NCBI GenBank assembly: GCA_038744785.1
Contig: JBCDLX010000007.1
Location: 1-64,000 of the forward strand
From: Ovoidimarina sp038744785
GTDB taxonomy: Bacteria; Pseudomonadota; Alphaproteobacteria; Rhodobacterales; Rhodobacteraceae
DNA length: 64,000 nucleotides
Direction: 5' to 3'
How positions within the stretch are numbered: the first letter of the stretch is position 1; every line of letters starts with the position of its first letter. The position numbers and the translations under genes were made by a program. Below are positions 16,871-24,992 of this stretch, piece by piece. Below the pieces are notes generated by a model. That model searched no databases. It had not been told where the DNA came from and saw only the letters and a list, made by a program, of their open reading frames with translations.

Positions 16871-18178
16871 TCAGCGACTTGGTAGCCAGGTCGCAAGCGG
16901 CGGGAATAGGATCAAAAGCGCAACGACGATCAGCGAGCAAACGATGAATGGGATTGCGGCAACGTAAATCTCGCGCATTGTAGTGTCGGCTGGCGCGACG
17001 CCTTTCATCACAAACAGTAGCAGCCCGAAGGGCGGCGTGGTGAAGCTGATCTCCAGCGCGAGCAACATGATCAGCCCGAACCAGATCGGGTCGAAGCCCA
17101 GACTGATCGCGAGTGGAAAAAAAATTGGGACGGTCAGAAGCATCATCGAGATCTGTTCCATGAACATCCCCAGGACCAAAAGGACGCAGAACATCACCAG
17201 AAGCATCAAGACCGGATCAAGGTCGAACCCCGTGGCCCACGAGATCAGCCCGCGCGAGGCGCCCGAGAACGCCAAAAGCTGGCTGAAGGTGGCCGACCCA
17301 AAGACGATCAAATACGCCATCAACGTCACACGCAGCGCGCCCCAGACCGAAGCCTTCAAGGCGGCCCACGTCAGGCATCGGTAGATCACGGCCAGAACAA
17401 GCACCCCCAGCGCGCCGAAGGCGGCCGCTTCGGACGGGGTCATGATGCCTTGGATCATCGCGACGACGATCAGGACCATAAGCCCGATCATCGGAACGAC
17501 GTCCCGCAAGAGAAGCCCCAGTTTTTCGCCGACGCCCTGCTGCGCCACCTCATAGGCTGGGGCGGCATCGGGATCTCGTAAAGTTTGCAGGTAGATCGTC
17601 GCGATATAAAGCGCGGCCAGGATAAGCCCCGGGATGATACCCGCGATCAACAGCGCGCCCACGTCGATCTGTGCGAGCGTGGCCAGCAGAACGGCTAGGG
17701 CCGAAGGCGGAATGATAATCGCAAGGCCGCCTGTCCCAAGGATCGGCCCGATGGACATATGTTTCTTGTACCCGCGCCGCGTCATCTCGGGCACCATCAG
17801 CGAGCCCAGAAGCGCGGTTGATCCCATCGATGACCCCGACAGGGTCGAAAAGCCCGTCCCGCCAAGGACGGTCACATAGCTTAGCCGCCCCGGCAGTTTT
17901 CCCAGAAGCCGATCGATGGCCGAAAACATGCGGTTGCCAAGGCCGGTGTGAAAAAAGATCTCTCCCATCAACAGGAACAGCGGAATTGGCACCAGCGCGA
18001 ACTTTGTGAGCGACCCCCATCCGTTGTTCAGAAGCTGAACAACCCCGCGTTCGCCGCCCATAAAGATCCATGCCCCGATGATGTTCGCGGCCAGAAACGC
18101 GAGCGCCACGGGCATCCCGAGCGCCATCAGCGCCATGATGCTGCCAACAAGCAGCAAAAGGGATTCGTACCATTCCAC
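16871..18178 (-). CDS. TRAP transporter large permease subunit
   Basis: This 435-residue DctM-type integral membrane protein has about 12 hydrophobic segments. Family motifs include GMPVALAFL, PLFLLMGEIFFHTGLG, GGTGFSTLSGSSMGSTALLGSLMVPEM, and the C-terminal GLIMLLALEISFTTPPFGLLLFVMKG. It drives sodium- or proton-coupled uptake of an organic acid delivered by the DctP protein. The start is best placed at GTG 18178, overlapping the small-subunit stop (TAGTG) and giving VEWYESLL as N-terminus. It is the last gene of the GntR-leuC-leuD-dctP-dctQ-dctM run on the minus strand. Confidence 0.93.
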   Translation of the reverse strand: MEWYESLLLLVGSIMALMALGMPVALAFLAANIIGAWIFMGGERGVVQLLNNGWGSLTKFALVPIPLFLLMGEIFFHTGLGNRMFSAIDRLLGKLPGRLSYVTVLGGTGFSTLSGSSMGSTALLGSLMVPEMTRRGYKKHMSIGPILGTGGLAIIIPPSALAVLLATLAQIDVGALLIAGIIPGLILAALYIATIYLQTLRDPDAAPAYEVAQQGVGEKLGLLLRDVVPMIGLMVLIVVAMIQGIMTPSEAAAFGALGVLVLAVIYRCLTWAALKASVWGALRVTLMAYLIVFGSATFSQLLAFSGASRGLISWATGFDLDPVLMLLVMFCVLLVLGMFMEQISMMLLTVPIFFPLAISLGFDPIWFGLIMLLALEISFTTPPFGLLLFVMKGVAPADTTMREIYVAAIPFIVCSLIVVALLILFPPLATWLPSR

Positions 18179-18684
18179 TACTCGTGAATCCCCGCTTCGC
18201 CCGAGTGCAGAAGCTCGGACCCGAAGACAAAGCGCGAGAACTCGATTGCCATAAAGGTGAAAGCGATCGGAAAGGTGATCGTCAACAGCCACCGCGGATA
18301 GAAGTAGGCGCGAACATCAAAGTCATTGCGTTCTATGTTCGTCAGAAAAAGCTCGAGCCCGTACCAGGCCAAGATGAGCGATACCAGAACGCAAAGCCCG
18401 GCGACGCATCGGCTGACGATCTTGCGCAAGCCCGGTGGAAGGGCGGCTGTAACAAGCTCGATATGAACATGTCCCTTTTCGCGCACCAGCCACGGCGCGC
18501 CCAGCATCGTCATGTAAAGAAGCCCGTACTCTGCGCTGGTAAAGAGCCAGGCAAAGGGCTGAAGCCCCAGATTTCGCATACCCACGGACACCACGACCGA
18601 AACCATGAGCCAGACAAGCGTCAAGGCGGCGACAAGTGCCATCAACCCAAGAAGCGCGTCGTAAAGGCGGATCAGATGGCGCAT
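18178..18684 (-). CDS. TRAP transporter small permease subunit
   Basis: The 168-residue DctQ-type protein has four hydrophobic helices (about residues 8-30, 45-62, 88-110 and 128-148) and the family segment EYGLLYMTMLGAPWLVREKGHVHIELV. It pairs with the large subunit encoded immediately downstream and overlaps it by one base. It lies 56 bp after the dctP stop, a gap containing a strong stem-loop. Confidence 0.92.
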   Translation of the reverse strand: MRHLIRLYDALLGLMALVAALTLVWLMVSVVVSVGMRNLGLQPFAWLFTSAEYGLLYMTMLGAPWLVREKGHVHIELVTAALPPGLRKIVSRCVAGLCVLVSLILAWYGLELFLTNIERNDFDVRAYFYPRWLLTITFPIAFTFMAIEFSRFVFGSELLHSGEAGIHE

Positions 18685-18700
18685 CGCAGCCCCGTTCGAA

Positions 18701-18730
18701 GGTCGGCCCGGAGTTGTTTCCGGGCCGGCC
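18701..18730 (-). promoter_or_regulatory. Stem-loop between TRAP binding-protein and small-permease genes
   Basis: Bases 18701-18712 pair with 18719-18730: a 12-bp GC-rich stem with one G-U pair and a 6-base loop, in the short gap between dctP and dctQ. There is no T-run. It probably stabilises the upstream binding-protein message or partly terminates transcription. Confidence 0.65.
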
Positions 18731-18740
18731 GGCGTTCAGA

Positions 18741-19751
18741 TCAGTTGGCGTCGATGTCGTAGAACAACTCGATCAACCGGTCATAGTTTCCGGTGCCTTG
18801 TGGGGCGGATTCCATCTGTTCGCGCATCCGCTCCCATGTCTTTTCGCGCGCCGCGGCGAGGTAGTTGGCGCGCGCTTCGCCTTCCAGTTCCACGACTTTC
18901 ATGCCCTGTTCCTCCAGGGCCGCGAAGTCGGTGTCGCGCTTGGAGGTAAGCGCATTCACACTGTCGATTTCATGTTGAACTGCGACGTCCTGCAGGATCT
19001 TCTGTGCTTCGGGGCTCAGATTGTTCCAGCTTTCCAGGTTTACGATGACGCCAAGATCGGTCGAAAAGAAGCAGGGTTCGATACGATAGTTCAGGAACTC
19101 GTTCCATTTCAGATCGATCAGGCCGATTTGCGTCCAGCCCGTTGCGTCGACCACACCCCGCTGCAGGGCGGCATAGACCTCGCCCGTCGGCAGGTCGATC
19201 ACCTGCGCGCCCAGATAGTTGGTGAAGAACGCATTGTAGACTGCATTCCCGCGCAGTTTCAGGCCTTCGACCTCAAGGTTACCGTCAGCATCAAAGCTGG
19301 GTTCGTTCCGGGTCCAAAGGTTGTAGCAGACGCCTGAGTCGAACCAGCCAAGGTATTTCAGACCCATCTTTTCCTGATGGATCTCGTCGATCAGGGCTGT
19401 CCCGCCATTCTCGCGTGTCTCGACCGCGGTCAGGTTCGATGCCACAAGCGCGTCTTTTTCAGGCAACGCACCGCCGTAGAACGACCCGGGCGTGTAAACC
19501 ATGTCGACAATTCCGTCGCGAACGGCGTCGGGCTGCTGGAACATGCCGATTGCTTCGGGTCCGCCCCGAACCTCAATCTGGATAACGCCTTCGCCCGCCT
19601 CGTTCACCTTGTCCACGAAAGACAGGAAGCTTTGTGTATAGATCAGCGTTTCCGGGAAGGCGTGGACAGCGGTGATCGTTTCCTGCGCGCCGACCGACCC
19701 GGCGGCAATGGTGGATCCGGCGATCAGGCCGGCGGCGAGTTTCAGTTGCAT
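18741..19751 (-). CDS. TRAP transporter substrate-binding protein, DctP type
   Basis: The 336-residue periplasmic protein has a cleavable signal (MQLKLAAGLIAGSTIAAGSVGAQE). DctP family segments follow: YTQSFLSFVDKVNE, the region around LKLRGNAVYNAFFTNYLGAQVIDLPTGEVYAALQRGVVDATGW, and FFSTDLGVIVNLESW. The conserved arginine that normally salt-bridges a carboxylate ligand is probably the R in LKLRGN, so an organic acid is the expected cargo. Its ATG lies inside the last ten bases of leuD, so translation is coupled to the LeuCD-like enzymes. That coupling suggests the imported acid, or its product, is their substrate. Confidence 0.92.
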   Translation of the reverse strand: MQLKLAAGLIAGSTIAAGSVGAQETITAVHAFPETLIYTQSFLSFVDKVNEAGEGVIQIEVRGGPEAIGMFQQPDAVRDGIVDMVYTPGSFYGGALPEKDALVASNLTAVETRENGGTALIDEIHQEKMGLKYLGWFDSGVCYNLWTRNEPSFDADGNLEVEGLKLRGNAVYNAFFTNYLGAQVIDLPTGEVYAALQRGVVDATGWTQIGLIDLKWNEFLNYRIEPCFFSTDLGVIVNLESWNNLSPEAQKILQDVAVQHEIDSVNALTSKRDTDFAALEEQGMKVVELEGEARANYLAAAREKTWERMREQMESAPQGTGNYDRLIELFYDIDAN

Positions 19752-20413
19752 GGGGTTTCTCCTCTCCCGTTGGACTGTTGGTTATGCGGGCGGGATGCCC
19801 TTGAGACGGCATTTGCCGGCAGTCGCCAAGGCTCTTTGGCGGCAATATGACGACGGTGGTCGGCAATGCTGTCCCGGCGTTTTAAGGTCAGGTCGATATC
19901 ATCCAGGCCATTGATCAGCTTGTGTTGCCATGCCGGATCGAGATCGAACGAAAGCACGCGGTCCCCGATTTTTGCAGTTGCCTGGTTCAGGTCGATTTCA
20001 GCCACCGCCGACCGGTCGCCAAGCTCCGCCAAAAGCGCGTTGACGATGGCGGCATCTACCCGCGCAGGCAGAAGCCCGTTGTTGACGGCGTTCGATGCAA
20101 AGATGTCTCCGAAGCTTGGCGCAAGAACAGCCCGAAAGCCGAAATCAACAAGCGCGTAGACTGCGGCCTCTCGCGAAGATCCGGACCCAAAGTTCCGATT
20201 GGCAATCAGCACGCTGGCGTCCTTGTGCCGGTTCAGGGGAAACGCGGGTCTGGGATGGCCGTCGCTGTCGAAGCGCAGATCATGCAGCAGAAACGCGCCA
20301 TATCCTGCAGACCGTGGGGTCGACATAAACCGCGCCGGGATGATCTGGTCTGTGTCGACGCTTTCTCGGTCAAAGCCGATGGCCGTGCCCTCATGCGTGG
20401 TCCATCCGGTCAT
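19742..20413 (-). CDS. leuD: Aconitase-family hydratase small subunit (LeuD-like)
   Basis: The 223-residue swivel-domain protein has GFDRESVDTDQIIPARFM, the ANRNFGSGSSREAAVYAL substrate/iron-sulfur interaction motif and FGDIFASNAVNNGLLP, all typical of LeuD. The start ATG 20413 overlaps the leuC stop (ATGA); a longer frame to 20626 is inside leuC. It sits between dctP and leuC in a GntR-regulated catabolic cluster rather than with leuA/leuB. I therefore suspect a hydratase/isomerase for another 2-alkylmalate or alkylmaleate (compare dimethylmaleate hydratase, also LeuCD-like) rather than leucine biosynthesis. The symbol reflects family only. Confidence 0.85.
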   Translation of the reverse strand: MTGWTTHEGTAIGFDRESVDTDQIIPARFMSTPRSAGYGAFLLHDLRFDSDGHPRPAFPLNRHKDASVLIANRNFGSGSSREAAVYALVDFGFRAVLAPSFGDIFASNAVNNGLLPARVDAAIVNALLAELGDRSAVAEIDLNQATAKIGDRVLSFDLDPAWQHKLINGLDDIDLTLKRRDSIADHRRHIAAKEPWRLPANAVSRASRPHNQQSNGRGETPCN

Positions 20414-21810
20414 GCCGCGCTCCGCCCCGCGAGTAACGGGCGAACATCCGTCAGCCGACCGGTGACCGCTGCCGCAGCGACCATCGCAGGCGACATCAGA
20501 TGCGTCCGGGCGCCTGGACCCTGCCGCCCTCTGAAGTTGCGGTTCGTGGTCGATGCACATCGCTTGCCCGGGGCCACGTGGTCGCCATTCATAGCAACGC
20601 ACATCGAGCAGCCCGCCCCGACCCAATCAAGCCCGGCATCCGTGAAGACGCGGTCAAGGCCCTCTTGCTCGGCTTGCCGTTTGACGGCCTGCGATCCTGG
20701 GGCGACAAGACCGGGGACCCGCGCGCGCCGTCCCGCCAGAACCGCCGCCGCGGCCCGCAGATCTTCGATGCGGGCGTTCGTGCAGGATCCTATGAAGACC
20801 TGGTCAATCGCAACGCGTTCCAGGGGTTCACCAGGTTTCAGCCCCATGTAGTCAAGGGTTCCGCGAAGCTGGTCTGCCTGTTGCCCATCGCGTGAAGCCG
20901 GGTCGGGCACCGTCGCGGTGATTGGCAAGGCTTCGTCCGGCGCGGTGCCCCATGTCACGACCGGCGCGATTTCAGCCGCGTCGACGGACACCTCACGGTC
21001 GAAGTGTGCGTCGGTGTCGGTACTAAGGTCACTCCAACATTCCAGCGCTCGATCCCAGTCCGTACTGGCGGGCGCGTGCGGTCTGCCCTTTATGTAGGCA
21101 ATGGTGGTGTCATCTGGCGCGATCATGCCAAACCGCCCGCCGCCTTCGATAGACAGGTTGCAAAGCGTCATCCGAGCTTCCATCGACAACGCTTGAATGG
21201 TCGCGCCCGCGTATTCGATCGCGTGGCCGCGTGCGCCGTCGGCCCCAAGCTCTGCGATCCAATGAAGCGCCAGGTCTTTGGCACCGATCCCGGGACCGAA
21301 TGTTCCCGTGACGGTGATCCGAAGCGATCGGGGCTTCTTTTGCCAGATCGTTTGGGTGGCCAGGACGTGCGCAACTTCGGTCGCGCCAATCCCGAAAGCA
21401 AGCGCCCCAAACGCCCCATGAGTCGAAGTGTGGCTATCGCCGCAGTTTATGAGCAAACCCGGAAGCGTCAGCCCCTGTTCCGGCCCGATAACATGAACGA
21501 TCCCCTGTCGCAGGTCGTTCAGCCCGAAACACAGGATATCGTGGCGGCGCGTGTTTTGTGCCAGCGTATCGATCATCCGGGCAATGTCAGGCGTCGCAGG
21601 TCCCCCTCGGGTCGGGGCATAGTGGTCGGTGACGCCAAACGTCAGGCTAGGTTCGGCCACGGAAAGTCCACGGGCGTCCAGTTTCGCGAACGCATGGTGC
21701 GACCCTTCGTGGACAAGATGCCGGTCCACCCATAGAAGCGACGCACCGTCGTCCCGGCGCTCGATTTCATGGCATTCCCAAAGCTTGTCGAGAAGTGTGC
21801 GCGCCGTCAT
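20410..21810 (-). CDS. leuC: Aconitase-family hydratase large subunit (LeuC-like)
   Basis: The 466-residue iron-sulfur protein has GDSHTSTHGAFGALAFGIGATEVAHVLATQT and the three cysteine ligands for a [4Fe-4S] cluster (GSCTNARIEDL and GAGCSMCVAMNGD). It is near full length for LeuC and all catalytic segments look intact. It overlaps leuD by 4 bp and the upstream GntR stop by 4 bp, so the three are translationally coupled. Isopropylmalate isomerase is the formal family name. The catabolic neighbours (TRAP importer, HyuAB, a lyase of the methylisocitrate/dimethylmalate type) suggest hydration of a substituted maleate instead. Confidence 0.87.
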   Translation of the reverse strand: MTARTLLDKLWECHEIERRDDGASLLWVDRHLVHEGSHHAFAKLDARGLSVAEPSLTFGVTDHYAPTRGGPATPDIARMIDTLAQNTRRHDILCFGLNDLRQGIVHVIGPEQGLTLPGLLINCGDSHTSTHGAFGALAFGIGATEVAHVLATQTIWQKKPRSLRITVTGTFGPGIGAKDLALHWIAELGADGARGHAIEYAGATIQALSMEARMTLCNLSIEGGGRFGMIAPDDTTIAYIKGRPHAPASTDWDRALECWSDLSTDTDAHFDREVSVDAAEIAPVVTWGTAPDEALPITATVPDPASRDGQQADQLRGTLDYMGLKPGEPLERVAIDQVFIGSCTNARIEDLRAAAAVLAGRRARVPGLVAPGSQAVKRQAEQEGLDRVFTDAGLDWVGAGCSMCVAMNGDHVAPGKRCASTTNRNFRGRQGPGARTHLMSPAMVAAAAVTGRLTDVRPLLAGRSAA

Positions 21811-22601
21811 ATTTCGGTGGCCCCAATAACTGGCTTCCAGTGCCGCGCGTCACCCGCACCGACCCGACTGAGGTTCATTTCGAGCCGGAAAAGCTCTGGG
21901 CGGTAAAGGGCGGAAAGGTATTCGACGCCGGTGCCGTCAGCGTCCCGCACAACGCGGCGCAGCGACAAAAGCGGGGCGCCCACTGAGATGCCCAGCGCAT
22001 CCGCGACGTCGGGTCCTGCAAGCGTTGCAGTTACGGTTTGATGCGCGCTGTCCACGGAAACACCGGACCGTTCCAGAAGCCGGAACAGCGGCTGTGTGGC
22101 CAGGTCGGTTTCGTCGTACTTTTGCGCGATTGCTTCTGGCACGTGGGTTGTTAGATGCGAAAAGACCTGCTCGTCCGCATAGCGGACACGAACGGCCGTT
22201 TGCACCGACGCACCCCGTATGAGGCCCAACGCACCGGCCACGCCATCCGGCGCGGGACCGTACGAAAACGAAAGCAGGCGCGCCGTGGTCTTATGTCCCA
22301 TTTCGACAAGCTGCGGGATCAGCGTCGCAAAATCCGCGGCGATCGGCGGCGCTGACACTGTCCTGGGCAGCACGACAGATCCTGCCCCAGTACGTTTCTT
22401 GACCCAGGCTTCCGCAGCCAGCGTATCAAGCGCCCGCCGCACCGTGATGCGGCTGACGCCAAACGATGCGGCTAGTCTGTTTTCGCCAGGCAAAAGCTCA
22501 CCTTCTGAAAAAACGCCGTTCTCAATCTCGCTGCGCAGCGCCAGATAGACCCGTCGGGCCTTGCCGCCCTCTGGAAGGGTCTCTGGCGCGTGCGTGCTCA
22601 C
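21807..22601 (-). CDS. GntR-family (HutC/UTRA) transcriptional regulator
   Basis: The 264-residue regulator has an N-terminal winged helix (YLALRSEIENGVFSEGELLPGENRLAASFGVSRITVRRALDTL) and a C-terminal UTRA effector-binding domain ending in LFRLEMNLSRVG. It heads the leftward leuC-leuD-TRAP operon and diverges from the tautomerase/hydantoinase operon, so it probably controls both from the 142-bp gap. HutC-type regulators respond to small metabolites such as urocanate or amino sugars; the effector here is unknown. The start has an AGGAGACG-type ribosome site upstream. Confidence 0.9.
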   Translation of the reverse strand: MSTHAPETLPEGGKARRVYLALRSEIENGVFSEGELLPGENRLAASFGVSRITVRRALDTLAAEAWVKKRTGAGSVVLPRTVSAPPIAADFATLIPQLVEMGHKTTARLLSFSYGPAPDGVAGALGLIRGASVQTAVRVRYADEQVFSHLTTHVPEAIAQKYDETDLATQPLFRLLERSGVSVDSAHQTVTATLAGPDVADALGISVGAPLLSLRRVVRDADGTGVEYLSALYRPELFRLEMNLSRVGAGDARHWKPVIGATEI

Positions 22602-22688
22602 AGGTAACGTCTCCTGTCGGATGCCGAAGAGCTAACTGGCCGTGGCATATGGTCAAGCGGTCACTGCGCGTGCGGCAGCGCATTCGGG

Positions 22689-22721
22689 CTTTCAATAGCC
22701 CAAAACCTGTAATATTGAAAG
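22689..22721. promoter_or_regulatory. Inverted repeat in the GntR divergent promoter region
   Basis: Perfect 9-bp arms, CTTTCAATA (22689-22697) and TATTGAAAG (22713-22721), are separated by 15 bases. A second overlapping dyad, CTGTA...TACAG (22707-22711 and 22722-22726), has a 10-base spacer. It lies 23 bp upstream of the tautomerase-NTF2 ATG. It is the only conspicuous dyad in the gap, so it is a candidate GntR operator. Confidence 0.5.
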
Positions 22722-22743
22722 TACAGATTTTAGGGAGGTTCAG

Positions 22744-23304
22744 ATGCCAATCGTCGAGGCGCACATCCTCGAAGGCTATAGCTCGCAAGACAAAGCAAGG
22801 CTGTCTTCGGCACTTACGGATGCGGTGCGCCTGGTTGTGCCCGCCCCAGATGAAGCGATTACGGTTCTGCTTCGGGAGTATGCGTCCGAAGACTATGCCC
22901 GAGGCGGCAGCCGCCGCACCCCAGCACCTGCAAGCCCGGATCCCAAGGGCGTTGTCCTTGGTTACCTGGACGCGATGGCCGCCCGTGACACAGAGACGGC
23001 GTCGGGGTTTCTTTCCGTTGGTTTCGAAATGCGGTTTCCAGGATCGGGTCCCATGACCCGTTTGCAGGAGCTTATCGCCTGGTCGAAAGACCGGTACCGG
23101 TTCGTCACCAAGACGAACGAAGCGGTCGAAGCATTTCAATCGGGCCGCACAACATGCGTCTTTGTTCGCGGTACGCTGGCGGGCACGTGGCCGGATGGCA
23201 CGGTGTTCGATGGCATCCGCTTTGTCGACCGTTTCGAAATCGAGGACGGGCTTATCACGCGACAGGATGTATGGAACGACCTCGCCGAAACGAGGGCCCA
23301 ATGA
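22744..23304 (+). CDS. 4-oxalocrotonate tautomerase-like / NTF2-like (SnoaL) fusion protein
   Basis: The 186-residue protein appears to be a two-domain fusion. Residues 1-60 look like a tautomerase-superfamily subunit: MPIVEAHILEGYSSQDKARLSSALTDAV, with proline next to the initiator methionine as the possible catalytic Pro1, and a PDEAITVLLREY strand. After an Ala/Pro linker (RRTPAPASPDPKG), residues about 67-180 form an NTF2/SnoaL-like cone (GYLDAMAARDTETASGFLS, GIRFVDRFEIEDGLITRQDVWNDL). It is the first gene of the HyuBA operon, with GGGAGG upstream, and overlaps hyuB as ATGA. It may isomerise or hydrolyse an early intermediate. I do not recall this domain pairing as a named enzyme. Confidence 0.75.
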   Translation: MPIVEAHILEGYSSQDKARLSSALTDAVRLVVPAPDEAITVLLREYASEDYARGGSRRTPAPASPDPKGVVLGYLDAMAARDTETASGFLSVGFEMRFPGSGPMTRLQELIAWSKDRYRFVTKTNEAVEAFQSGRTTCVFVRGTLAGTWPDGTVFDGIRFVDRFEIEDGLITRQDVWNDLAETRAQ

Positions 23305-24992
23305 AGGATGACATAGATCCGATCACTCTTGCCGTCCTTGCGGGACGGATGGAGCAGATTGCCGACGAAATGGATGCGACGCTGTTTCGCGCGGCGTTCA
23401 ACCCGATCATTGCCGAGGCGCATGATGCCTCGCACGGCCTTTATCATGCGGTCAGCGGTGACACGCTTGTACAGGGCAAGTCGGGACTGCCGATTTTTGT
23501 CGGGGTCATGTCCTTTGCCGTGAAGGCTGTCATCGACAAGGCGGCGGAAACGGGCGATCTGATGGATGGGGACATCTACATCTTCAACGACGCGCATATC
23601 GGCGGAACGCACTTGTCGGATATGCGCCTTGTGCGCCCGTACTTTCGGGATGGTCAGCTGTTTTGTTATCTTGCCAGTGTCGGCCATTGGCATGATGTCG
23701 GCGGTGCGGTGCCGGGGAACTACAATCCAGCAGCCACCGAAGCGTTCCAGGAAGCGTTTGTCCTGCCACCTGTGAAGCTTGCGCGGGCAGGTGTGGTCAA
23801 CCAGGACATCATCGACATTTTGATGCGCAATACCCGTCTGCCGCAATCGGCAATGGGCGATCTGAACGGTCAGCTTGGTGCGCTTGATCTGGGCGCCAAG
23901 CGGCTTGACGAACTGATCGACGAATATGGTCAGGACACGGTGCGCCGCGCCCTTGACGCGCTCGGCGACCGGGCCGAGGCGTTGATGCGGTCCGAGTTGC
24001 AAGGCCTGCCGGATGGGCGCTGGGAAGCTGTCGATTACCTTGACAACGATGGGATCTCGGACGTCGCCTTGCCAATACGGGCGGCGATCGAAATCCGGGG
24101 TGATCGCATGGTGCTCGACTTCACGGGCACGTCACCGGTGACGGCGGGACCGGTCAATATCGCACTGCCAACGGCTGTCGCGACGGCCTATGTCGCGATC
24201 AAGCATATCTTCCCCGATCTTCCCGCCAATGCCGGTGTCATGCGTCCGATTGAGGTGAGGGTCCCCGAAGGTTCGCTTTTGTCGGCAGAGTTCCCGGCCC
24301 CTGTCGGTGGGTATACCGAGACGATCTTGCGGATGATCGACGTGATCTTTTCTGCTGCTGCGCAGGCTGCCCCGGAACGGGTTGTCGCCAACGCCTATGG
24401 GACGATCAACGCGCTTTCGATTGCGGGCAAACGCGAAAACGGCCAGCCCTGGGTCATGTTCAGTTTCTATGGTGGGGGTCATGGCGGCAGTGTCGAAAGT
24501 GACGGATTGAACCATGGGAACGCGCCGATCTCGACCGCGACAATCCCGCCTCTGGAAATCCTCGAAGCGGCCTATCCGGTGATGTTCCGCCAATGGGCGC
24601 TTCGGCCCGACAGTGCGGGCGCTGGCACGCATCGGGGCGGGCTGGGCGCAATCTATGAGATAGAACTTCTGGAAGAACGTGCGCAGGCGTTCCTGTTCGG
24701 GGAACGTGGGCGCTTCCCGCCGCAAGGCGCCGCAGGCGGTGCGCCGGGCGCAATGAACGTATTCAGATTCGAACAGGACGATGGTTGGCAAGAGCCACCG
24801 TTTGCCTCGAAGATGTTGGGCATCAACCTCAAAAAGGGGCAGGCGGTACGGCTCGAAACGCCGGGCGGGGGCGGCTACGGGGCGCCGTCGGAGAGATCGC
24901 CGGATATCGTCGCCGCGGATGTCGCCGATGGTTATCTGACGCCCGAGGCCGCGACCGCGGCCTATGGTGCCGCGTGGAAGGATGTCGGATGA
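23301..24992 (+). CDS. hyuB: Hydantoinase B/oxoprolinase family protein
   Basis: The 563-residue HyuB-type subunit has family landmarks DPITLAVLAGRMEQIADEMDATLFRAAFNPII, IFNDAHIGGTHLSDM, the FYGGGHGGS region, and a C-terminal GGGGYG segment near the end. With HyuA it forms ATP-dependent amidohydrolases (N-methylhydantoinase, 5-oxoprolinase) or, in related complexes, acetone/acetophenone carboxylases. The start at ATG 23301 overlaps the preceding stop; the frame opening at 23154 is inside the upstream gene. HyuA starts within its stop (ATGA), fitting a 1:1 complex. The substrate is unknown; a cyclic imide, hydantoin or lactam fits the neighbours. Confidence 0.9.
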   Translation: MKDDIDPITLAVLAGRMEQIADEMDATLFRAAFNPIIAEAHDASHGLYHAVSGDTLVQGKSGLPIFVGVMSFAVKAVIDKAAETGDLMDGDIYIFNDAHIGGTHLSDMRLVRPYFRDGQLFCYLASVGHWHDVGGAVPGNYNPAATEAFQEAFVLPPVKLARAGVVNQDIIDILMRNTRLPQSAMGDLNGQLGALDLGAKRLDELIDEYGQDTVRRALDALGDRAEALMRSELQGLPDGRWEAVDYLDNDGISDVALPIRAAIEIRGDRMVLDFTGTSPVTAGPVNIALPTAVATAYVAIKHIFPDLPANAGVMRPIEVRVPEGSLLSAEFPAPVGGYTETILRMIDVIFSAAAQAAPERVVANAYGTINALSIAGKRENGQPWVMFSFYGGGHGGSVESDGLNHGNAPISTATIPPLEILEAAYPVMFRQWALRPDSAGAGTHRGGLGAIYEIELLEERAQAFLFGERGRFPPQGAAGGAPGAMNVFRFEQDDGWQEPPFASKMLGINLKKGQAVRLETPGGGGYGAPSERSPDIVAADVADGYLTPEAATAAYGAAWKDVG

